NCBI GenBank assembly: GCA_013423325.1
Contig: BLJB01000249.1
Span: forward strand, 62,001 to 126,000
DNA: 64,000 nt
Direction: 5' to 3'
Origin: Usnea hakonensis
Lineage: Eukaryota; Ascomycota; Lecanoromycetes; Lecanorales; Parmeliaceae
Shown: in pieces, positions 56,756 to 64,000 of the stretch
Numbering within the stretch: the first letter of the stretch is position 1
Layout: each line of letters begins with the position of its first letter
Notes under the pieces: model-generated
The model's database searches: none
Seen by the model: only the letters and a program-made list of their open reading frames with translations
Told to the model about the DNA's origin: nothing
Made by a program: the position numbers and the translations under genes

Positions 56756-57821
56756 AACGAGGCCTGACCTTGTCTCTGGAGATTATTTTCATTTATACTA
56801 GGGCATTCTCAAACAGCGTTTCTGCCTTACAGTCTGCATCCGGGGGCGTTACTCGGCGCTCGTGCACACGTCCAAGAGATGTAATCCGATAATCAGCTTG
56901 GATGCAGGGAGGCTTCACTTTGCTTCCTGTACAGCAGCATACCACTTCAGCATCTCGCAGCAAAGGGGCGAGCATCTCCCATGACACTAAGGTACCTTAG
57001 GATCGATCATTGGGGTTTTGATGTTTCAGCCCACTGTTAGGTTTGCACAAGTTAAGGCGACAATTGCTTCTGATGTACCGATTGCTACTAATTACCGTTG
57101 TTCTCGCAGATTAGGCGCTACGAACTGAGTAGAACAGAGTGGAGTGGAGCAGTACCTTACTCCTATGATTACAAAAATCATTGATAGCGGAGTCGTACTT
57201 TAGGTATGTGTTTTGATGCATTTGAGTGCTGTGACTCCAAGGTAATCAAGTACTTTACCTTACCGTACTCTACTTAGGTTGATGCGCGATAAGAGGTGAG
57301 GGACGGTCGGTGAGGCTAGGGATCTTATCCTCATTAGCGCGGGGTTTGACGCAGCAAACTGATCATGTAGCTTAGCTTAGCTTAGGTAATCAGAACCTAA
57401 CGTAACCCCTCCTTCTGTATCAAGCACAAATGCCATCACGCTACTGTAACTGACTTGCCTTGTACTTGCTCAGCATTCGTTGATATTTTGATATCAGATT
57501 GATTCTTTTTCGCGAGCTAGACGACGGCGTCCAGTCTCATATACCGGCTCTTGCACACACTCGTCTGCTCCTCGTCATCGGCCAATCAGGTGCCCGTGAT
57601 CGCCCAAGAGAGCTTAAGAGTCATAAGGCTGCCTACTGCCTTAGGTGTTGAACACCGGGGCCTGCCATCCAATTTTTTGGGTAAGTACCTGAAGATTACT
57701 ACTTGACATACCTTCGCTCTTCTCTACATACTTATGAACATTTTCATTTTACCTATGACAACCACCTATACCGCCCCAACATGCCTGCTTGATCAACTAT
57801 CATACCTCGCTGCAGGCGTGA
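56756..57821. other. 1.1-kb spacer between the GT15 gene and the unknown membrane protein
   Basis: It contains a dense AAGTACTTTACCTTACCGTAC stretch (57239-57280) and repeats of TAGCTTAGCTTAG near 57370. No gene is supported. Confidence 0.45.
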
Positions 57822-60482
57822 ATGGTCTGCTCCGCTGACCCAATGCAGCAAATCGAACAAGACAAGCCTCATCCCAACCTCGAATCTTCAGTCACCCTCA
57901 AATTCCCTACTATAGTCGTACATGGTACCCCTGCCAGCTGGCTCTCCCAGTCTCAGCTCGTCACCATGCCTTCCCAGCATGACGACAATTCTTGTGATGA
58001 CACCTCAAGCTCTCTCGGAGACAGCTCCTACGACTTTGTAGACGACAGAAGTGTTGCGACAACCGATGACGAAGACCAAGATGCAATGACGGGATCCGTT
58101 ACCTCAAGTGATGGGCATGAGTTTGACCATCCAGATGTTCGCCAGCTGCACGGTAACTTCGGTAACTCTGGAGATCAGAGCATCCACAACCGTTGCTCCG
58201 ACACCTACAGCGGTCAAGAGACCCACTCAAAGTCCTTCCATCCTTCTAGACGACAGTCAGATTTGCAGACTTCGACCGACCAAGTCCCTCTAAAACAACT
58301 ACCAGAACAACAGGAGACTATCGAATTCGTCGAGCCGAGCGTCACTAATCTGAATCACTCAAGACCTATCGAGGTATCACATACATTGAAGATAGTAGAG
58401 GGCCTAGACTCTCCCGTCAGCAATTTCTATCCTAAAACGCTGGAGCGCAGGCCCGGAAAAATGGCTGTCACCGTTAGACTGACCATGGCGAGCCATGGTC
58501 TTCAACTTCGTGGCAGGCCGTATAAGATCCTCTACGTTGGGGACTCCTCCATGAGAGACGTCATCATACAAAAGATTGCTACGGCCTTGGCAGCCTCGCT
58601 GAACAGCAGCTCGTCTACAAATATCGAAAAGCCTCTGCGTTCCAGATTTAACGTTGTCCCAATTTCTGCATTCGGGGAGGAAGCTTCTCCTGAAGTTGTT
58701 CTCATAGACTCTTCAGGTCTTGAAGTGAGTGTTGAGGACTGCAGCTTCGCTTCTTTTTCAAGGAACAAAGGTGGAAACGATACCATTCGGATGCAATTTT
58801 CGGACGGGAATGAGGTGGTCTCCCTCTGGTCTGGTTCGAAATTCGTCGTTTCCAAGAATTGGAGGACTCCTGATATAGCAGTAATCTGTATGTCAGAAAG
58901 GGATAGTGTTTCGGTGAAACAGACAGGCCGCACAGTTCGATCTTTCATGAGTCGTCATTCCATACAAACGATCGTCCTCACAGAAACCTCGCACTGGAAC
59001 TCTCATGCAGATACTGTCACGCTAGATTATCTGACTCCTCATATTCACATCGAACCTCGAGGACCTATGACCTTGGATCACACACGGACGGTTCGACGCC
59101 TGCCGATTGATTTGCCGACATTCCTGAGCATTGATGCAGGTCAGATGAACAGGAACCTTGCTTGCCTGGATGCTGCTCATGGATCCTCCAAGGGATGTGC
59201 GCCTCCGAAGATCGCGAGTTCTAGGGTGTCTTCGCACGAGCGCCTCTCCTTTCAACAAATCTTTGACGCATTTGTTACTGATGTCCGAAAAGATGGCTTG
59301 AAAGGCCTGAACCGGTATGAGTACATGGCTGGGTTTGCCGTGATGCTGATGTCGGTACTTGGCCTCGTGGTCGTTGGGTTTGGTTTCTCCGGGATTTTGG
59401 GAGCATCCAGAGTCTCGAACAGCCGAGTCTTCCCTACGAATGCAATCTCAACTTCTGCTCCCAGTATCTCGACCTCAACAACAGCCAACCATGCATCGCT
59501 TTCCCTACCAAGCTCGTCCGCTCTGACTCCAACGATAGCATCATCTACTCCAGCTCGAGTTTCACCTGTCAGGAGTTTATCGACGGATACGGATATCGCT
59601 GCGTTCTTACTAGATGCGTATACTCTAGCGTCGAATAAATCAGAGCAGTTCAAGATGCATGTTCTTGGCGACTGTCATATAGTACTTCGACCACCCCATT
59701 GGTTCAGCAAGATGAAGAAGGCCCCAAAATTATTGTTCACGATCACACGGGGCGACAAGACATTAGAGCACCAAATTTCAACATTGTTCGATGGTGTATA
59801 CGCCCTGCAGATCCCTCGCGAAGACTCTTACGGTGTGCTCAAAGTCGCAGTATGGACTGAATCCAAGCCGAAAATCAAAGAAAGCTTCGAAGTGGACTTT
59901 GGATCGCCGTGGTTCAAGGTTGTAGGGTGGAAGAAGGCATCTCGGGTCCTAACGGAGTCGATTTGGGGAGATTTGAATTCGGTCCCGACAAGTCTGAGCA
60001 GTTTTTACGATCACACCAAAATTGGACTTTCTAAGTCATTTCAACAGCAGAGAGCTAAGATTGCTGCTCACAGAGCAGCCGAAAAAGCAACGCTCCAATC
60101 TCATCTAGAGGCTGCGGCGAAGACAAAGGAGCTTGTCGTAGCGCAGGCAAAGGGTCTGATCAGAACCGTATCAGGTACTCTGAATGGAGGCCAAATGGTC
60201 GCTTCTTACGCTGTGAAACAGCATACGGATAACATTTCAAGACACTTAGCGCTTTACGTCCGCGATAAGACTTCCATGATCTCTCAAGCTACAAAGTCGA
60301 ACGTAAAAGCACTTCGCGGTCTTCGAATCTATAGTCAAAGACATCTCCGAGAGACGCAGAAAAAGGTGCTCCAGATATTGTGGAGGGTCGGAGGCGCGCC
60401 TAAGACGACTCGAAACTTTAAAGGCCAGGGCCAGGGGCTATGTCGTGATGGCAAGACTACTGTTTGCCATGATGAGCTGTGA
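57822..60482 (+). CDS. Large unknown protein with one central TM helix
   Basis: An uninterrupted frame of 886 residues starts at ATG 57822; Met8 is an alternative start. Residues 1-210 are Ser/Asp-rich and probably disordered. A folded-looking block at about 215-450 begins VRLTMASHGLQLRGRPYKIL, continues YVGDSSMRDVIIQKIATAL and contains IQTIVLTETSHWNSHA. One TM helix lies at about 502-525 (AGFAVMLMSVLGLVVVGFGF), followed by a Ser/Thr/Pro stretch and a second folded region (HVLGDCHIVLRPPHWFSKMK, FEVDFGSPWFKVVGWKK). The C-terminal 150 residues are Ala/Lys/Gln-rich and helical. I recognise no family. The strand-helix segment ILYVGDSSMRD recalls a Rossmann-like fold, which is only an impression. 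Confidence 0.8.
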   Translation: MVCSADPMQQIEQDKPHPNLESSVTLKFPTIVVHGTPASWLSQSQLVTMPSQHDDNSCDDTSSSLGDSSYDFVDDRSVATTDDEDQDAMTGSVTSSDGHEFDHPDVRQLHGNFGNSGDQSIHNRCSDTYSGQETHSKSFHPSRRQSDLQTSTDQVPLKQLPEQQETIEFVEPSVTNLNHSRPIEVSHTLKIVEGLDSPVSNFYPKTLERRPGKMAVTVRLTMASHGLQLRGRPYKILYVGDSSMRDVIIQKIATALAASLNSSSSTNIEKPLRSRFNVVPISAFGEEASPEVVLIDSSGLEVSVEDCSFASFSRNKGGNDTIRMQFSDGNEVVSLWSGSKFVVSKNWRTPDIAVICMSERDSVSVKQTGRTVRSFMSRHSIQTIVLTETSHWNSHADTVTLDYLTPHIHIEPRGPMTLDHTRTVRRLPIDLPTFLSIDAGQMNRNLACLDAAHGSSKGCAPPKIASSRVSSHERLSFQQIFDAFVTDVRKDGLKGLNRYEYMAGFAVMLMSVLGLVVVGFGFSGILGASRVSNSRVFPTNAISTSAPSISTSTTANHASLSLPSSSALTPTIASSTPARVSPVRSLSTDTDIAAFLLDAYTLASNKSEQFKMHVLGDCHIVLRPPHWFSKMKKAPKLLFTITRGDKTLEHQISTLFDGVYALQIPREDSYGVLKVAVWTESKPKIKESFEVDFGSPWFKVVGWKKASRVLTESIWGDLNSVPTSLSSFYDHTKIGLSKSFQQQRAKIAAHRAAEKATLQSHLEAAAKTKELVVAQAKGLIRTVSGTLNGGQMVASYAVKQHTDNISRHLALYVRDKTSMISQATKSNVKALRGLRIYSQRHLRETQKKVLQILWRVGGAPKTTRNFKGQGQGLCRDGKTTVCHDEL

Positions 60483-61144
60483 TTTAGACTAGCGATCAAT
60501 GAGTATTGGGATGGTCTAGGCGTTGGTTCCTGTCTCTGTGATAGTCTCTGAGGAGATCGGGCTTCTGGTGCTTACGAACGGGATAGGGGTGAGAAGTGCA
60601 GCGAGTGTGCTATGGTGTCAGGTCTGTGCCCAGATTGCAATCCGAAGCATCCTCCATATTACACTAAAATAACGAATCTATATCATACATTCAAGATATT
60701 GTCCATCTCTGTTTCAACGTGAGAGCTCCTGAGACAGCCATCCTTGTCCTAGTTGCAGGTAGTCTGTAGAGTGTTTGTGCGACCAGAGAGTATCAAGTGA
60801 AGTAGACAATTAGCTATTCAGGGCGTAATCGTGCCCAAGTAATGTGTATTCAAATGCAAGTAAGGAATAAGTCGACCTCGACTAATTGCAATTGGTGGAG
60901 CCTCGGGAGCGAGAAGAAAATAGAAAATATAAAAGGAGGCTCGGATGGTGAGGCTGAGGCGCGCTATAAAAGCTTGGCACTTTTATAATTCTTGCTACCT
61001 TATGATTCACCTGCGCAACGGCCTCCCCTCCCCACATTTCTTCTCTTTCCAAACTTACACCGACAAACATTGCGTCCTTTTCTCCTGTCGTCTCCGTCTT
61101 CCGGACACCAACTGTTGCACAATAGCTACATCCTTGCCACCAAA
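60483..61144. other. Spacer upstream of the RanBP1 gene
   Basis: It contains the 3' flank of the unknown membrane-protein gene and the RanBP1 promoter, with a TATA box at 60965. The leader between the TATA box and the ATG is pyrimidine-rich. No gene is supported. Confidence 0.5.
60965..60972 (+). promoter_or_regulatory. TATA box of the RanBP1 gene
   Basis: TATAAAAG lies 180 nt upstream of the ATG at 61145 and is followed by a CT-rich leader. A canonical TATA box is unusual among the spacers of this window, where most promoters lack one. Confidence 0.55.
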
Positions 61145-62147
61145 ATGTCAGAAGTCAAGCCTAATCAAGACTCTACTAATGCATCCACCACCGTGCCTAC
61201 CCAAACAGAAGAAACTTCGACGGGCACTGCCCCCGCTGCTACGAGCTACACAGAGATGGCTTCCAATGCCGCTGGGTCAGCCACCACTGCTGCTGTTGGA
61301 GTCAAGGACAGTGTTTTCAGCATGTTCGGCGGAGGGGCTAAAAAGGAGAAGAAAGAGGAGCCCGAGGGCGAGGTCGAGGACAGGAGTGGTAGTTCCAAGG
61401 CCAAGAAAGATGTGGAGGCTGCTGAAGGAGATGAGGGTGGGGAGGTAGGCCTGGCCGTTCTCCTGTTTCCCATCTCGTCACGGGTGCACAGAGAAGCTAA
61501 TTGTGTGGGTCCGTGTCCGGTAGGATGACGCTCCCGAATCCCCAGATGTTCACTTCGAGCCCGTCGTACATTTGACCGAAAAGGTAGAGACCAAGACGAA
61601 CGAGGAGGCCGAGGAGCAGACGTTCAAGATGCGCGCCAAGCTGTTCAAGTTCGATCGGGAAAGTCGGGAGTGGAAAGAGCGTGGAACGGGGGATGTGAGA
61701 TTGTTGAAGCACAGAGAGAACAAGAAGACCAGACTGGTTATGAGGCGGGATAAAACTCTGAAGGTCTGTGCGAATCACTATGGTAAGTGCTGCTTTTCAC
61801 TCCTGGGTTTTCTGAAGGTGGAGGGGTGGGGTTAAAGCGAGGGGCTTCTTGGGATGTGGAGAGATTAATGATTTTAGTCGTGCCTGATATGAAGCTCTCT
61901 CCCAACGTCGGTAGCGATAGAAGCTGGGTCTGGAACGCAGCCGCGGATGTCAGTGAGGGAGAACCTGAACCCCAGACTTTGGCCATCCGGTTTGCCAATA
62001 GCGAAAGTACGTGCCGCCTCGCGCTCGCTGGAAATTTTTGGGGGCATTACTGACTGGTGCTGTCTAGATGCCAATCTTTTCAAGGAAGCGTTTATCAAGG
62101 CCCAACAAGAGAATGAAGCCCTGTTCACCAAAGACGCCGGGGAGTAG
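61145..62147 (+). CDS. YRB1: Ran-binding protein 1 (Yrb1)
   Basis: Four exons (61145-61444, 61524-61782, 61878-62006, 62068-62147) encode 255 residues. The Ran-binding domain reads DAPESPDVHFEPVVHLTEKV, QTFKMRAKLFKFD, WKERGTGDVRLLKHRENKK, TRLVMRRDKTLKVCANH, then WVWNAAADVSEGEPEPQTLA and IRFANSENANLFKEAF. It is a cytosolic co-factor of RanGAP that dissociates export complexes by binding Ran-GTP. The first exon encodes a 100-residue Ala/Thr/Glu-rich extension, longer than in yeast Yrb1 (about 200 residues in total). The C-terminus is short. The gene is convergent with the flippase gene. Confidence 0.95.
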
Positions 62148-62528
62148 GGTCGGAAGATTGGATTGATGGAGGAGCGAAGCATCTGAGACCAAGAGCCGCA
62201 CTTGGAACGGAGAGTCAACAATTTCATGAATCGAAAGCATGAACCAAGAAAGACTAGTCATAATGAGTGCTCAAAGATCGAGGCCTTCCGCAAGTGTAGT
62301 TGCAGATTCTACTTTTAGCGTATCAAGCATGTGAAACTCGTAATTCCAAACAGCATATGGCCTCCAACAAGCGAGAAATATTATCATTCCAAGCTTTTGT
62401 CTACCTGAATTAAACAGCTGAATGCAAAAGTACCTGCAGCTCTAAAATCTTTGCGATATCCAAAAGATTTCCCAGTACGCAAGAATTACCGCCTTGAACG
62501 CGGAATATACCATCCACGATCTGCTCCT
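62148..62528. other. Convergent spacer between RanBP1 and the flippase gene
   Basis: A 381-nt spacer lies between the two stop codons. It contains the 3' UTRs and no visible gene. Confidence 0.5.
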
Positions 62529-64000
62529 TTATACACTGTCCAAGCTCCTCCTTACGCTTCCAAACCCTCTCTTCATCAACTCTTGCACATCAACACTCCT
62601 CCTTGGCCGCTTGCCCTTTCCATTGGCGTCATCGCTACCGTACTCATCTCTCACGTCTTCTTTCGCCTCTACGGCGAATGAGACCTTGTATTCCTGCGTC
62701 TTGACTTCAGGTTCGGAGTGCTGCCTTTTCCTCAGTGTACCAACAGTCTCAACTTCGCTTTCAGCACCACTTGTGCCTCTGGCTTGTTGCCTTGGCCGGC
62801 TTGGCATCTCCTGTACCTCGCCCTCCCGTTGCTGATCCTCTTCGGCCGTCCTCTGGTTTAGGAGACCTTCCCTATCGTCCAGAAGATCTACCGTGGTGCT
62901 CGAATTGGAGTCCATGCCAGCGGCGTGCGCGAACTTTTTCTTGATGACGGGATCTTTCTCCAGTTCCCGAAAACAGTCGGCATCGCTCGGAAGCCACGAG
63001 CACTGCGCTGCCTTGACCCCAATCTCCAGGACCCAGCATGCTGCCATGACCAGTATGAGCGTCAGCCACCACAGCGCATTTCTGCCGAATCTCTCCTCGA
63101 AACCTCCTTTCACATCATAAATTACGTTGTTGTGGTATTGACTTGAGAGAATGATCATCCATAGAAACCAGCCGCCCACACTCAATACCATTGATATAGC
63201 ACTCGTGTATGTCTTATTGTGAATTTCCCAGAACTGCAGCTTGGTTGCAATAATCAATATACATGCCGTGAAACTCAATGCTCCCATAGCATAAAGCCCG
63301 TTATCCACCGTGAATATCGTTTGACCGAACAAGCCAAGCATGATAAAGAATACGATGACGGCTTGAGATGCTGCCATAGCTACCCAGGCAAGGTAGATTT
63401 TAATCTTAAATCCGCCATTTAGATGGCCGAGAGAGTGGTACAGTTCGGGTACTGCCATGAGGGTAGAAGCGGAAAGGTCCTGCTCAAAAATCCCCATGAA
63501 AATGACAGGTAATGAGGTGAAGAGCGTGTTGAACAAAGACAGTGACCAGGACTCATAGAGCGAAGTCCCGGTGTAGCCTGCATATCGTTGATACAAGGCT
63601 TGTGTAAGGTAGAAAAGCATCTCTTTCCAGAATGTTCCCAGGGTATACTTGCATGTACGAATGTAATTCCACCGACCATGAACGAGGAGTAATTTTGTGA
63701 GGAATCGGAATTGTGCAATTGAATAGTCAGAAGTACGAGCAGCCTGGAGACCTTCTTTCCCTGTGATACCGATACCGACGTGAGCTTCTTGAATCATGGC
63801 TATATCATTAGCACCATCACCAATAGCAAGTGTAATGGCGTTGCGGACTTTATTGCGGATGGTGTTGACAAGATATGCCTTCTGAGACGGGGAAGCGCGG
63901 CAGCAGATGACCGTGTCAACAAGTATAGCTAAGGATATGAATAGTTGCTGGAGAGATTCGGAAGAATTGATTTGAGAGAGGGTATGGCCGTCTACAACTA
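62529..64000 (-). CDS. P4-type phospholipid flippase, C-terminal part (runs off the right edge)
   Basis: The frame is open from the window edge to the stop at 62529 (about 490 codons), so the N-terminal two thirds are missing. The entering sequence LVVDGHTLSQINSSESLQQL is followed by CCRASPSQKAYLVNTIRNKV and the hinge motif GDGANDIAMIQEAHVGIGIT, placing it at the end of the P-domain. The C-terminal membrane bundle follows (SDYSIAQFRFLTKLLLVHG, GYTGTSLYESWSLSLFN, FMGIFEQDL), then a long cytosolic tail rich in Glu, Arg and Ser. P4-ATPases flip phospholipids to the cytosolic leaflet. The sequence YTGTSLYESWSLSLFNTLFT suggests the Dnf3 subgroup. Activity usually needs a Cdc50-type subunit, which is not in this window. 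Confidence 0.92.
   Translation of the reverse strand, partial: VVDGHTLSQINSSESLQQLFISLAILVDTVICCRASPSQKAYLVNTIRNKVRNAITLAIGDGANDIAMIQEAHVGIGITGKEGLQAARTSDYSIAQFRFLTKLLLVHGRWNYIRTCKYTLGTFWKEMLFYLTQALYQRYAGYTGTSLYESWSLSLFNTLFTSLPVIFMGIFEQDLSASTLMAVPELYHSLGHLNGGFKIKIYLAWVAMAASQAVIVFFIMLGLFGQTIFTVDNGLYAMGALSFTACILIIATKLQFWEIHNKTYTSAISMVLSVGGWFLWMIILSSQYHNNVIYDVKGGFEERFGRNALWWLTLILVMAACWVLEIGVKAAQCSWLPSDADCFRELEKDPVIKKKFAHAAGMDSNSSTTVDLLDDREGLLNQRTAEEDQQREGEVQEMPSRPRQQARGTSGAESEVETVGTLRKRQHSEPEVKTQEYKVSFAVEAKEDVRDEYGSDDANGKGKRPRRSVDVQELMKRGFGSVRRSLDSV

Noticed and set aside
61497..61778. Minus-strand frame over RanBP1
   Set aside because: It overlaps the Ran-binding domain exon and has no independent support.
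1..64000. CRISPR arrays, bacterial operons or prophage
   Set aside because: No regularly spaced repeats were seen, and the gene structure is clearly that of a eukaryotic nuclear genome.
31427..64000. A secondary-metabolite gene cluster
   Set aside because: No polyketide synthase, peptide synthetase, terpene cyclase or cluster regulator is present; the genes are housekeeping.

Overview
The window is nuclear DNA of a filamentous ascomycete fungus. The evidence is spliced genes with short introns (about 46-90 nt, GT...AG, CTRAY-like branch sites), compact intergenic spacers, fungus-specific proteins (Mdm10, Zrg17-type CDF, GT15 and GT32 mannosyltransferases, a HAM1/DUF5923 protein, the fungal ChlI-like family) and conserved proteins of filamentous-fungal length. 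A helotialean or related leotiomycete is a guess from protein flavour only. One assembly gap of 34 N lies at 44890-44923.

Layout. 1-10 kb: an unknown two-TM protein (-), Mrt4 (+), U1-70K (-), mitochondrial ribosomal protein mL43 (+), triose-phosphate isomerase (-) and an unknown His-rich protein (-). 10-17 kb: a poor intergenic stretch with a possible relic ORF, then the HAM1-like gene (-). 17-22 kb: Dug3-type amidotransferase (+), Zrg17-type zinc transporter (-) and Mdm10 (+). 22-31 kb: two small unknown genes (+), a bestrophin-like channel (-) and acetoacetyl-CoA synthetase (-). 31-39 kb: serine palmitoyltransferase subunit Lcb2 (+), a GT32 mannosyltransferase (+) and a ChlI-like protein (-), with transposon-like debris in the spacers. 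39-45 kb: Vps16 (+), a kinesin-3 (-) and a MITE-like element with perfect 35-nt terminal inverted repeats around the gap. 45-54 kb: Taf14 (-), Phs1 dehydratase (-), a RING protein with SUMO-interaction-like motifs (-), Prp19 (-) and a DUF4604 protein (-). 54-64 kb: GT15 mannosyltransferase (+), an 886-residue unknown membrane protein (+), RanBP1 (+) and the C-terminal part of a P4 flippase (-, running off the right edge).

This is an ordinary housekeeping neighbourhood and not a biosynthetic cluster. Recurrent themes are splicing (U1-70K, Prp19), ribosome assembly (Mrt4, mL43), Golgi mannosylation (GT32, GT15), and sphingolipid/very-long-chain lipid and membrane biology (Lcb2, Phs1, P4 flippase, Mdm10, Vps16). 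I saw no dedicated novel multi-gene system. The most interesting items are the MITE around the gap, transposon-like debris next to the ChlI-like gene, two in-frame stop-free introns, several very short first coding exons, a possibly frameshifted bestrophin, and some sizeable proteins I cannot place. Exon boundaries were worked out by hand from splice signals, phase and family conservation. No search or alignment was run.
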